Shown: piece after piece, positions 1 through 10,607 of the stretch
How the letters are laid out: each line of letters begins with the position of its first letter
Numbering within the stretch: the first letter of the stretch is position 1
Assembly: GCA_946902875.1 (NCBI GenBank)
Contig: OX336353.1
Coordinates: 16,691,151-16,755,150 of the forward strand
From: Nematopogon swammerdamellus
Taxonomy: Eukaryota > Arthropoda > Insecta > Lepidoptera > Adelidae
Direction: 5' to 3'
Length of the DNA stretch: 64,000 bases
The notes under the pieces: model-generated
The model's database searches: none
The model's input: the letters and a program-made list of their open reading frames with translations, nothing else
Told to the model about the DNA's origin: nothing
Translations under genes and position numbers: made by a program

Positions 1-138
1 CTGGGTCTCTGGCTTGAGCTTGACTTTGGTGACGAAAGCATAAGGTTCAACGTTGAGCCGAGCAACTTGACTGTTCGCAAAAATTATGCGACATCATGAA
101 GGTGCAAGAGAGCGAAAATTTGGAGATAATACGTAACG

Positions 139-251
139 GTCCGGTGGCGTAGTTGGTTATCGCGTTGGCGGCTCAAGCCAGAGACCCAGGTTCGAACCCT
201 GGCCGGGATGTATTTTTTCCAATGATTTTGCATTTTTCTAATAAAAAAAAA
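139..251 (+). tRNA. tRNA-like sequence, likely a tRNA pseudogene or short tRNA-derived SINE
   Basis: GTCCGGTGGCGTAGTTGG has a good A box and GGTTCGAACCC a perfect B box inside a five-pair T stem (CCAGG/CCTGG). The acceptor stem has about two mismatches, and the anticodon loop (GGCTCAA) lacks the U at position 33, so it is unlikely to be a working tRNA. A short body and an A-rich end (AATAAAAAAAAAT) follow, as in a small SINE. Confidence 0.5.
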
Positions 252-280
252 TATATAATATAAAGCGAGTACGTGCTTAG

Positions 281-343
281 TATTACCATATAAACATAAA
301 ATAACATATGACTTATATGTTATTTTATGTTTATATGGTAATA
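281..343. repeat. Perfect 29-bp hairpin
   Basis: Bases 281-309 are the exact reverse complement of 315-343, with a 5-nt loop (GACTT). It is AT-rich and starts about 30 bp after the tRNA-like element. Confidence 0.95.
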
Positions 344-599
344 TGAACATAAAAATAGTATGGGAGGCGCGGCCCGCTCGATTTCATGTCACTTATTGCC
401 TTGATTTTTGAGTCAGATTTGCGAAAAATTTTGTATGGGAGGCTCCTTTCATGTTTTATTTATTCTTAAGACAAAACAAAAACGATGACGTTGATTATAT
501 TGTACATTATACATATGTTTCAATGACATATTCTTAACGTTGTGTGTTATATCTTTATGGTGAAATAAATATTTGAACCTGAATCTTGTTTTATTTTAA

Positions 600-1160
600 A
601 GCTTTTAACAATAATTGGTTAATATCAGCCCCATAGTACCTAAGGGATAGAGAACGCTTAACGGAATTCAACACAATTCCTAAATCTCTCCCACATGGGC
701 TCGCCAAAAGTTTATGTATACTAAAAAAAAAACAAATCGAGACTCGATTTGTTTTTTACCCTAAATGTCGTTTGCAATTGTAACTTTAGTTTTAATCGTG
801 TTATCTGCTTGCACTACCCATACTTCTTTCTCTTTTAAACCGACTTCAAAAAAAGGAGGAGGTTCTCAATTCGACTGTATTTTTTTTTTAAGTTTGTTAT
901 CTCAGAACTTTCGTCTGGGTGAAGCAATTTTGATGAATCTTTTTTTATTTGAAAGCTGGTGCTTCCCGTGTGGTCCCATTTTTATTCCCATCACCCAAAG
1001 GTTGACTGGAAGAGATAACTTGCAGTTGATAAGTCCGCCTTTGTGCACTCCTGTATTTCTTGTATCTAGTCGTGTACTGTTCTTTTTTCCATTGTGTGCA
1101 ATAAAGAGTTTCTATTCAATTCTATTCTGCAAGAAACCTTACGGAGCTTCCGACGCACGC
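600..1160. repeat. Repeat with the CCCAAAGGTTGACTGG tail motif
   Basis: CACCCAAAGGTTGACTGG, AAGTCCGCCTTTGTGCA and AATAAAGAGTTTCTATTC form a block that recurs in part at 30105-30200, 34085-34160 and, inverted, at 22705-22865 and 37520-37690. It is a dispersed lepidopteran element whose class I cannot fix. The open frame at 765-1175 in it is not supported. Confidence 0.5.
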
Positions 1161-1976
1161 ATCGGGCTAACGTAGGTATCCCGACAAATATGGTGGCGTA
1201 AGGGATCCGCTGATCCGCTGGAAGATAAGTCTTTGACGGAATGTTATCGCGATGTGCGAGCTTTCACATCCAGTGACGTCACCGCCTTGAGGCCACACGG
1301 GCCCTGAGTTGAGCCGTCCTGAAAAATGGACGGATTTGCGCTGAAAAACTGTAAAGCAGAGAGGGGTTGACGTACGGACGTACGGCCGCGGTTTCTGCGG
1401 AGTTTGTAAAAAGGTTTTGGTGCGAACGCTTTGATAGAAACAATCGGGGATAAGAAACTGAAAATACTGAAGAATGTACCTACCTAGTCGATGTTTGAGC
1501 TCGTTCCGGAGTTGGGTTAAGTATGTAATTATTAAATACTAACGTTTTCCCGCGGCTTTGCTCGCATAGCCTATGTTCATCTTGAAGGTTCATTCTAAAT
1601 ATTTGTCTAAGAATTTTTAAAATGATGTGAGTATTATCGGATATTAGGTACCTCCTACATTCAAACTTACATACGAACTTTACCTCTTTATAATATTAGT
1701 TTAGATAGTGTAGATATAAGTTTAAATAAAAAATTATAGAATTAATAATAATAATTAACGGCCTGCACCCGTCGGCGTGCTTGGAGGTTTGTCACCCGCC
1801 GCGCCGCCGCCGGCGGCGGTATTACCGTTTTTATTTAATTTTTGTATTAATTTTGTATATTTTTATTACAAAGTAATGTAACTATGTGTAATAAAACATA
1901 TGTGTAATATAACTATGTAAAATTAATGTAAAATTAAAAAAAAGTTAAATAAAGATTGAATGATGATAATAATAAC

Positions 1977-2401
1977 CCCATTGCATCTCTCCCCGTGCAT
2001 GCCGTAAAAGGCGACTAAGGGATAAGGACAAGATGCCGCACATAAGGGCGATAGGTTAGCCACCTCTCACCTTGGCACGGTACTTCCACCGAGTCATGCA
2101 GCAGGTGGGTCTTCCTGCGGTGTTCGTGCCTTACTTGCTGCTTGATAGTTATCTTGTCCTATTATAATGCGCGGGGCGGATCTTGGCGTGTCGCCGCCGC
2201 AGCGGTTCGTCGGTGTTCTCCCTCGCACCCGCACCGTACTTGTATAGTGTATTCGCGTGGCGGGTCGCCCGCTGCGGCGACGACACGCCGAGATCCGTCC
2301 CGGGCACTATACATTACTAAACGTGGTGGTCGGTGTTGTGTTGTAATTTACAAGACCACTTGCAGCACAACGCCGATTACTCTGCGTATCCCGATTTATA
2401 T
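1977..2401 (+). repeat. Dispersed CATCTCTCCCCGTGCATG repeat, interrupted by a foldback element
   Basis: This repeat begins CCCATTGCATCTCTCCCCGT, runs through GGCGACTAAGGGATAAGGAC, CACCGAGTCATGCAGCAGGT and TTACTTGCTGCTTGAT, and ends AACACCGATTACTCTGC-like with CCCGATT. Other copies are at 9617, 13033, 18425 (minus), 35655 (minus), 36205, 58545 and 62983 (minus). Its first 80 bases also serve as the head of hybrid SINEs. Its class is unknown. Confidence 0.8.
2166..2309. mobile_element. GC-rich foldback MITE nested in the dispersed repeat
   Basis: The arm GGGGCGGATCTTGGCGTGTC (from 2173) with GCCGCCGCAGCGG matches the inverted arm CCGCTGCGGCGACGACACGC, CGAGATCCGTCCC (2266-2301). Uninterrupted copies of the host repeat show it was inserted near TATA. 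A related GC-rich stretch with CTCCCTCGCACCCGCACCGT lies at 15600-15755. Confidence 0.75.
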
Positions 2402-4200
2402 ATATAAATGTATGTGTTTTAAAAGTACAGTAAAATATATTAATTATATTATTTATTGTATAATTTCATCCATATAGGTAGATAACCTACGAGTACGCTT
2501 GGACATGTCGAAAATTCCGCCAGTTCTAAATTCAATGCGAAGAAGAACTGACAAACAAACTTCGCAAGTCACAATGTTTTGTTAGTACCTTATAAGTATT
2601 ATAATTATATTATAGTAACTTACAAATAATTAACCCTTACTACCGCTCACAAGAGCATTTAATATTTACAGCATAAACATGAATACTTCAAAATCTGACC
2701 ACACTGCCTATTTAAATTACCTATATCTGTTGTATAGTGCCATCATAAATTTTGATACTTCATATTATATCAAGTCAAATAAAGAAAAAAAAAATAATTT
2801 ACGTTTATTACAAAGAAATGAAATAAATAAGTCATATTAAAAAATCTAATGGTACAAAGTGTATCCGACTGTCAAATTGTCAAAGTTTGTTAGTGGGAAA
2901 AACAGTAGTCAAACTCTTAGATAAATTTACGGTCAGTTAATGCATCTTAGTGTAATATAATAACTCTTTTCAATTAACATTATTTTAATCCGTCGTTTAA
3001 AATTATTATCATCTAATTGTTTTATGTTAAAAGACAGTTTATTATAAAATCTAACACTATTACAAATAAAGCTTATAAAATAAATTTAAGTATAATAATT
3101 AACCCATATCTACGACCGCTCACAAGAACATTAATATTTACAGCATAAACATGTATACTCAAGAATCTGACCACTCTGCCTATTTACATTACTTATATCT
3201 GGTGTATAGTGCCATCGTCAATGACAATATACTAACGTTGAAAAGATACATATTCAGGTCACATGAACCAAAATAGTATAAGAAAATTTTTATACTCTAT
3301 TTGAATTTGTCTGAGTATAAATTAATTACCAAAAGAGACCAACCATAAATTTCCTCATAAAAATAATTCTTCATTTCTATAATGTTACAAACAGCTTTGT
3401 TCTTCGATGCCATTTCAAGTAATGTACACACACCTTCCAAAATTATCAAACGTGCTTTCCGACGCTCTCAGGAGTCTATAAGTCGACCAAAATTACCCGC
3501 AGCGCGTTCGAAGAATATGAGCGAAATTTGAATAAGTGTCTGACAACACGATACGTCTTCCGTTCGCTGCTTCTGGAGCACGCGCCTACTAATAAGGGTG
3601 AACGAAATGAGTAGGTTCTCAATTTTAGGGCGAAATGTACCTGTCCTTATGATATTTTCCAAATATTATGTTCCACTGAGCTTAATTTTATTTTATTTAC
3701 AATTTGACGTGTTACATATTATTATAATAGTTCGCAGAATACCTTGTGAAAAATTAAAAATTGTTTTAGTTATATTTAGATACATTTATATTGCATACAT
3801 ATCTGAAGGCGGAAACAAGACTCAAACCGTGCTACCCGAGCACTGATGATTGAAACACAAACCGTATGCAGATGTAAATAGGTGCGAGATTCATTCTACT
3901 CGTGCGGTGGCTGATACGTCGCGCCGAAGATGAACGTTTGCGCGAAAATCAGAGTATAATATATTAAATTTCACGTGTTGGAAACATGGAAAAAAAACTT
4001 TTTTTAGCTACGATTGTAGGGAAAAATATAATCTATATTTCTATGAAGGTCTCGTATTGAAACAATTTATGCTTCTCAAGAGAATTTAACTTGAAAGTAC
4101 AATTTTCGTACTTTTCGTTATTTTTTGGAGATTTATTTAACACCTACATGTGCATGCTTAGTAGGTACTAACTTATAAAAATATAAAACTATTTTTAATT
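2402..4200. other. AT-rich intergenic sequence
   Basis: Two related segments, CTGACCACACTGCCTATTTA near 2695 and CTGACCACTCTGCCTATTTA near 3168, show a local duplication of about 110 bp (2635-2745 and 3105-3215). Nothing else is recognised. Confidence 0.6.
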
Positions 4201-4209
4201 TTATATATA

Positions 4210-4690
4210 TTTTTTTTTTATGGAACCTGACACGGTTGGCTACATCACCTACAACATCCGTGATGTCAGCCCATAACACAGGGTGAACTAGGTGCCATGT
4301 CAGTGCTTCCCTTCATTTCATGTCGGCTACACTAAACTGGACGGAAAACACGAACTATTTACATAGCCGTTCCGACTGACGTTTCGTTCAGTGCGGTGGT
4401 ACCAACCCGGCCGGGATAAACCCTACCACCTAGTAAGGTAAGAAGGGAAGGGACCTACAGTTGAACGTGTAATCCGAACCACGGTCAGCCTCCAACGGTC
4501 GAGCGGTCACCCATCCAATCACTGACCGCGCTCAGCGTTGCTTAATAACAGTTGACTAACCAACCGCGCCACTGAGCTACCAAGGCTGACGAATTTTCTT
4601 ATCCATTAGTCGACTTTTACGACATGCGACGGGGAGAGATGCAGTGGGGCTATTCTTTTTAAGTACCGACCCCACACGGTACAAGGTACA
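4210..4690 (-). mobile_element. Full composite SINE: repeat-derived 5' extension, tRNA/5S head, core and tail
   Basis: Read on the minus strand: 5' extension (about 4690-4592, with CGTGTGGGGTCGGTACTT), then GTCAGCCTTGGTAGCTCAGT (A box), a 5S-like segment with GTGATTGGATGGGTGACCGC-type sequence, a B box-like GGTTCGGATT, the core with GTCCCTTCCCTTCTTACCTT and AGGTGGTAGGGTTTATCCCG, and the tail GACATCACGGATGTTGTAGG ending in CCATAAAAAAAAA. It shares its extension-head junction with the element at 41355. Confidence 0.85.
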
Positions 4691-4729
4691 ATATTAACCT
4701 TATATATCAGAAAATTGCATTCTATAATC

Positions 4730-4985
4730 ATTAGCCGGGTACTGACTCAGCGAGGCCGCCTCGCGAATCAAAAGGCTCGGTCGGTCAGTACGCGCCTCGC
4801 CCGAGTCAAGAGCACGCACCGCGCCGCCTCGGGCGAGGACTGCCGCGACCACAGATTTTGGAAGGATAGAGATATGCGAAGGAGGCGTGCCCGCGACACG
4901 GTAAAATGGGCAGATTTCCCCATATTAACGATCGGTGTGTGCGTGAGCGCGTGTGGATGCAACGCTTTGGATTGGCCAAAAATCG
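4730..4985. repeat. GC-rich arm, inverted relative to 6225-6530
   Basis: TAGCCGGGTACTGACTCAGC at 4733 matches the reverse complement of 6505-6526 with one change. Shorter shared stretches follow, such as AGATTTTGGAA. The LINE remnant and a SINE fragment lie between the two arms. There is no coding support for the open frame here. Confidence 0.5.
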
Positions 4986-5028
4986 CTCGTGCGAATGTAT
5001 TCGTTGCTATGCGGCCATCTTACTGGAT

Positions 5029-5198
5029 GTAAGATGGCCGCATAGCAGCCTTAGCTGTGTTCTCCTCTAGTCCAGTATATCCAGCAATCCAGGGAAGTCT
5101 CCGGTATGGCACCTACCTTCTCGGAGGTGATATTGGCTGGTCGGAGCATGCGCTTTGTCCCCTCCGACTCAGCCACGAATACCGGATTACATAAAAAA
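5029..5198 (+). mobile_element. 5'-truncated type-2-tail SINE with a terminal inverted snap-back
   Basis: GTAAGATGGCCGCATAGCAG through CCAGCAATCCAGGGAAGTCT to ACCGGATTACATAAAAAAAA. The first 18 bases pair exactly with 5006-5023 upstream (loop TGGAT), so its 5' end forms a perfect hairpin with the flanking copy. Confidence 0.78.
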
Positions 5199-5285
5199 AA
5201 ATCGTGCGTTCGTCCGTATGAATTGTGATTGTGTGCGATCGTAAACTGGCGACAGCGGTTCCGATACGAAGTGGCGTTCATTCAT

Positions 5286-6228
5286 GACATTTTTTTTATT
5301 TATTGACAGCGCGACATATGGCGTCGAGCCACCCATAAGGTGTCTAACGACGCCCATGGACATTCGGTCGTATGCGGGGGTTGCGAATGCCATGCCGGCC
5401 TGACAGGTGCCCATTCACGCCCCTCTTGAAGGACCCGGGACTGTACTTGGGGGGAAATATATGGGCAACGAGAGCGTTCCACAGTTTACCGGTTCTGTAG
5501 AGGAATGATCTGCAGAATCGATTGGTACGCATCTGCAGTAAGTCCAGCGTGTAGGGATGCAATCCCTGCCCAGTGCGCGTGGTGCGAAGGTGGAAAGGGG
5601 ACGCCGGGATCGCATTAACCAGCTCCTCCCATGGAATAAGCTCCCCATGGAATAAGCGATAAAACACACTTAGAGAGCCGACATCCCTACGGTTTTGCAG
5701 TGGTTCAAGATCGCAGGACACTTCGGGATCACCCACTAGTCGCACCGCGTTCGGCGTGAAGTACCGTCGCACCTTATTGAGTACGCCCAGCTTTTTAGAA
5801 GCCAGCTTGGCCTTCCCTCGATATGGCGACGAAAGTTCAGGTCGTACGATAGTTCGACTCCGAGGACCCCGAGGTGTTCGCTTAATTTAAGCGACGTGCC
5901 TTGGAATGAAGGAGCCGGTGTGAACGCCGCTCTCTTAGCAATGAACGCGCAAACTTGTGTCTTGGAAGCGTTGAACTCGACCAAATTACTACGGTCCCAT
6001 TCGGAAATAGAGCCGAGTTTGTGTTCGAGCTCAGACACAAGTCTTCGCCTCTTCTCATCCACAACATCCCGACTGGCTGAAGGGTGACTGGTGTAGGATC
6101 CGTGTGCCGTACTGTCATCTGCATAACAATGTATGTTGCCCAGAGACAGCATATCATTGATATGCAGAAGAAACAGCGTGGGTGACAACACAGATCCTTG
6201 TGGTACGCCGGCGTTCACTGACATGGCA
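5286..6228 (-). mobile_element. 5'-truncated Jockey/CR1-group LINE with reverse transcriptase remnant and 3' tail
   Basis: On the minus strand a frame opening near 6224 contains GVPQGSVLSPTLFLLHINDM (reverse transcriptase block before the active site) and the catalytic Tyr-Ala-Asp-Asp (CYADDSTAHG). A frameshift near 5740-5770 leads to a C-terminal frame (5772-5344) with the usual thumb-like end: [21 protein letters not shown] then FKRGVNG. The 3' UTR ends in an A-rich tail at about 5290. Homology stops at 6228, so most of ORF2 and all of ORF1 are missing. It is dead as a source element. Copies of its 3' end recur at 14.2, 22.3, 25.5, 44.6, 55.3, 61.9 and 63.4 kb. Confidence 0.82.
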
Positions 6229-6640
6229 TCCGACGAGCCATGTTATGTCATTCCAAAATCTTTGGCCGCGACTGATTCGGCCGGCGCGACGTCGTTATTT
6301 TCTTGTGCTGAAAGGTGCCTCAAGTGTTCCTCGCTCGCTCACGCACGAACGGAATCTCTCGGAGCTCGCACGCGCAGTCTCATCTCGACATCTCGCGTTA
6401 AACTGAGAGATGTTCGGACGGGTTATAGCTGGGCTTTTCCTCGCGCGGCAGCCTCGCGGCCTTGGTTTTGTAGCGAGGCAACCACGCGCGGCTGTTCGCT
6501 CAGTCAGTACCCGGCTATTGGCTACGGAATCATCTGTGTGTGAACAGCGTTTGCACTTAAGGCCCCGTCAACCTGTATTCACTCGTACTCCTCTTTCAGG
6601 GCGCTGTTTTCGCTGGTTGGAGTAGGATGCAACGCAATCA
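6229..6640. repeat. GC-rich arm, inverted partner of 4730-4985
   Basis: The sequence next to the truncated LINE contains the inverted copy of the 4733 motif at 6505-6526 and is otherwise unrecognised. Open frames here look incidental to the high GC content. Confidence 0.45.
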
Positions 6641-7213
6641 ATCAATCAAAAATTAGGTTTTTATTTTTTTATTCCAAAACTACGGATCGAAACAAAAAAG
6701 TAAGAAGCTACGGATTTAGATATACATTTAACAAATAAAATATATTTTTTCCAAAGCCCTGATTTGGTCGCGTTAACTATAATTCATAGGCATGTTCATG
6801 ATTTTTTCTATCAAGCGAAGTTAATCAAATCGTATTTTCAAAAAAAGCTATCGATCTGCGCATGATAAATGAAGTTTTACATATATTAAAACTGCATGAA
6901 TCTGTCAGGTAAGTAATATTGGCGGTACACTTCTTGAAATTCGAGTCAGACGCAGTCTCACATCACCTTAACAGGCTTTAATTCTTTTAATATTACCTAC
7001 TGCTACTTTTGTTTGTAGGTAGATAGGTAGCAATGAAATACAAATTTCTAAGCCCGTATTTCCATTTCAACGTATATTCAAAAACCAATTTAAAACTTTA
7101 ATTGCATACGTATAACCAAAGGAGTATCATCCGCAAGCACACACTAGGTACGTACATCAGTGGCGCCACTCTGCTAGAATGCCTCTAACGTATCCTGTCG
7201 CTCTTATTCTTGA

Positions 7214-7536
7214 CTAGCTTTTGCCCGCGCCTTCGTCCGCGTGGATTTTAAAAAAAGAACAGAATTCGAAATTGAACTTTTTACGTGACGTTGATAGGCT
7301 TTTGTTTTTCTTGTCTTTTATATTCTCTCTCTCCCGTCCATACTATACTTTATTTGATACTGCTGAGCCCTAAGGCTATTTAGCGTGATGGTATATAGGC
7401 TATATGTTATTCTGATATATAAGCTATAGTACGTAGTATGATATAAATCCGTTCAGTAGTTTTTGCGTGAAAGAGGAACAAAGATCCATACATCCATCCA
7501 TCCTCACAAACTTTCGCGTTTATAATATTAGTAGGA
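7214..7536 (-). mobile_element. Complete non-autonomous Helitron
   Basis: On the minus strand it starts TCCTACTAATATTATAAACG and CGAAAGTTTGTGAGGATGGA, and ends with the hairpin region CCACGCGGACGAAGGCGCGG followed by GCAAAAGCTAG. It has the TC start, a GC-rich near-terminal hairpin and a CTRR end (CTAG), and sits between A (7213) and T (7537), as expected for Helitron insertion into AT. It has no Rep/helicase. Confidence 0.85.
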
Positions 7537-7769
7537 TGTATCTTTGAAGAACTTTTCCTTAAACGTTTCATTCTCTGAAAAACGTTTCCTTCTTAGGATG
7601 AACCTTATCGCCATCAGCTTAGAAATGAGTGATACTTCGGATGATATAACCTATGTCGAACATAGAATCGACAACAGCGCGTCGTGGAATTTCCTTTCCA
7701 TTAGTTATTCGAGTATTATCTCTATATCTATCTTCTCTATCTCTATCTCTACTTCTTATAAAAGGGAAC

Positions 7770-7975
7770 GTCTCTCTGTATGTATATATGTATGAAGTAA
7801 ACTTCGGAACCACTGAACAGATTTTGATGCGGTTTGCACCAATGGAAATAGTAGGTCGTGCGGCTCACTATAGGCTATATACCCTCACGCACGCTAAATA
7901 GCCTTAAGGCTGAGTAGTATCAAAGAAAGTATATATGGACGGGAGAGAGGGGGGGGGGGGGGGGGGGGAGAGAAA
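7770..7975 (+). mobile_element. Partial Helitron-related sequence
   Basis: GAACCACTGAACAGATTTTG, AGGCTATATACCCTCACGCA, GCTAAATAGCCTTAAGGCTG and GGACGGGAGAGAGGGG resemble the interior of the 7214 element in reverse, ending in a G tract of about 20. Confidence 0.55.
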
Positions 7976-8224
7976 GAGAAACGATCGTTTAAAAAAATAT
8001 TTGAATTTAAATTGCATAAAAAGGTCGTGACAATATGACACGGCTGTGTGTAGGAGACGGGGTGCTCTGGAGCCAGGGAGCGTGATGTATCAGCGCCGAG
8101 CATCAGCACCTGTTCCCTGGCCTCATTACCGTGCCGCACTGTGTAACGCGCTAAATGCAGATTGTAAGTAGCCCGGCCGACATTCTTCTTCTGTGCGTTA
8201 ACTTTGGCGCAACGAGATTCACAT

Positions 8225-8611
8225 TTTAAGACGAGACGGAGGTTAACTTTCTCCATACAAAATCGTCTTTCGGCATTTATGTTTTTTACCACCCCTAAAC
8301 CTTATCAGATTTTTTAAATTCTTTTTTTTTAATAAGGACAGTCGAATCTAAAGTGATGGATGACTCAATAAAGCTTGATGAAATTAATGACATAAAAAAA
8401 AAAACATTTTTCGGTCGAAATAAATTTTTTTTTGCTCCGGTGTTGTTGTTATATTTCATCTAAACAAAAAAATTACAGAAACGTAGATTAGACTGTCCTT
8501 AAGACAAAAAAAAATGGTTTGTAAAAATCGGATAAGGTTTAGGGGGCTAGAAAACATAGATGCCGAAAGACGATTTTGTATGGAGAAAGTTAACTTCCGT
8601 CTCGTCTTAAA
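8225..8611. mobile_element. Foldback MITE with about 100-bp terminal inverted repeats
   Basis: TTTAAGACGAGACGGAGGTT, AACTTTCTCCATACAAAATC and GTCTTTCGGCAT at the left are repeated inverted at the right (ATGCCGAAAGACGATTTTGT to CGTCTTAAA). The match continues into CCCCTAAACCTTATC. Confidence 0.88.
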
Positions 8612-8830
8612 CGAACCAACTGAATTACATCGATGCACATTATGCATGTCAGCTCATGATGTGGGATTAAGGATAGTGTGGAGTTAAGGATATAATCAAT
8701 ACACTGGCTACGTCAAAGATGTTTCGTGGCTCTACAATTAAACAGTTAATAGGTAACTTAAATCAATCTAGATACATATTTATACGCTAGAAAAGGTGAC
8801 GTCACCAACTATTATTATAAAAATAAATAA

Positions 8831-8970
8831 AGGCTTTCACGAAGAAGTTGGGAAAGCTTCTCGTGGGGAGGACTGGCGACCGCCGTTCCAAAGCCTTCCT
8901 TAAACGGCGGATTGGTATTGAAATTCAGAGGGGTGACGCGGCGAGCGCGCTGGGTACACTTGGTGTCGGC
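8831..8970 (+). pseudogene. Second, shorter fragment of the AIQRGNAAS domain
   Basis: In one plus-strand frame the stretch reads FTKKLGKLLVGRTGDRRSKA, then FLKRRIGIEIQRGDAASALG and TLG. This matches the C-terminal end of the domain seen at 32146-32615 (RVSLAIQRGNAASALRT). It is about 45 residues, with no start codon and unrelated sequence on both sides, so it is a decayed piece. Confidence 0.6.
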
Positions 8971-9616
8971 AGTGTTTCTGATTGCATTTTATATTACGAC
9001 GATTACACCACCTTCGGCTAAAATTTAACTGCCAATTAACCGCTGTCAAATGTATGATAAATGCCACTTTAACCGACAAATAACAGTCGGGCTAGACACG
9101 AACGGAGGTGGTTAAAGGTACTTCGTGCGTGTCACTTCTGAGCATGAAGTGTTTTATTTAGAAAGGTATACATGGCATGTCGACTAGTCGAATTTCGTGT
9201 AAATTCGCTCGCAAAAGCTGATTTAATTTATTTGACGTGATAACGCTTCCTGCCGTAACACCATAACGCCAAATGCGTAAACCCTTCGGAATAGCGCTAA
9301 GAGGTGGGAGGGCGCGAGCCGCCCTTGGATTAAGGAGTCTTAAAGAAGAGCACGTATAATCTGTTTGAACGATAAATATGGTGACAAAGTTACTTGAAGT
9401 CACGAAAAATAATGTCACCTTTAAGCTGATGGAACATGGCCCGGCAAACGCTGAGTTGGCTTCGCTTTTTACCAACCTGGGTTCGTATTTTTTGTGTTCT
9501 CAGGTTTTAGGAGAACTAGACAGGCTAGACGAAAACCTAGATTACCTTAGAGCCTAGAAACTATTTTCCGCAAAGAAGTTAGATTTTTGCTCCAAAAATA
9601 GTGAACAAAGGCACTC

Positions 9617-9752
9617 ATTGCCTTACTTGCTGCTTGAGAATTAATAATACTTTGCTTAAACGTGGTAGTCGCTATTGTGCTAGAATTTACCAGAGTTCTC
9701 GCAGCACAACACCGATTACTCTGCTTACCCCGATTGCCGGGATATAGCGTAT
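9617..9752 (+). repeat. Partial copy of the dispersed CATCTCTCCCC repeat
   Basis: CCTTACTTGCTGCTTGAGAA to CAACACCGATTACTCTGCTT and CCCCGATTGCCGGGATA match the right half of the repeat. Confidence 0.7.
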
Positions 9753-9934
9753 GGTGTTGTAGGAGGGGTAAAATAATGACGCCCACTACAGAACATTATT
9801 AAAAATTTTAACAGTGTTTTCTTTGTATGTGCTTTGCTGGTTTATTGTGACATTCCAGAAAAGTAATTTAAAAGCTGCGGGAAGTTCGCAGGGTGTAACC
9901 TAAGAAATAATGCGCACATCAAGCCGGGCAATTT

Positions 9935-10327
9935 GTCAGCCTCGATAGCTCAGTGGTGCAGACAGTCAACTGTCGCTATCGAATGTTAAGCAACGCTGGG
10001 TGCGGTCAGTACTTGGATGGGTTACCGCTGACCGTTGGAGGCTGACCGAGGTTCGGATTCCTCGTAAAACTGTAGGTCCCTTCCCTCCTAATCTTACTTG
10101 GTGGTAGGGTTTAACCCGCCCGGGTTGGTACCACCGCACTGAATGAAACGTCGGTTGAAACGGCTATGTAAATAGTTTGTGTTTTCCGACCAGTTCAGTG
10201 TAGCCGGCACGATCAAAGGGGGAAGCGCTGACATGGCACCTAGTTCACCCGGTGTTATGGGCTGACATCACGGACGTTGCAGGTGATGTAGACAACCGTG
10301 TCAGTTTCCATAAAAAAAAATAAAAAA
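9935..10327 (+). mobile_element. Full-length tRNA/5S-headed SINE
   Basis: The head has CTCGATAGCTCAGTGGTGCA, TTAAGCAACGCTGGGTGCGG, TCAGTACTTGGATGGGTTAC and GAGGTTCGGATTCC. The core and type-1 tail follow, ending in TTTCCATAAAAAAAAAT. It is one of the most complete copies. Confidence 0.88.
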
Positions 10328-10607
10328 AACAATCCCAGGCTTGCATCCCGCGCCGTCCACGTGGAAGGTAATTCCAAGCCTACGCCCCGTCCGTCTGTCC
10401 TAAGTTCAGTGCAGGGTTGTTGCGAACATCAGCATCAGCATTACCATCCGCGGAACTTCAGCATCATTTTCAATATCAGCATCGCATCAGCATCCGCATT
10501 GATCGATGCTGATTATTAATGCTGATGTTCGAGTCGTGACATGATCGCGGAGGGGCGGAGCTGAAGACGAAAAAGCAGCACATGCAGTTCCAAATAGTTC
10601 CAAAGTT

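Noticed and set aside
139..212. Functional tRNA gene
   Set aside because: Acceptor stem mismatches and no U33 in the anticodon loop. A tRNA pseudogene or SINE head fits better.
765..1175. 136-codon open frame on the plus strand
   Set aside because: It overlaps a dispersed repeat tail, has biased low-complexity composition and no recognisable domain or splice context.
9935..10080. Genuine 5S rRNA gene
   Set aside because: Only the internal promoter segment matches 5S. The flanking stems of 5S are missing and the sequence continues into a SINE body.
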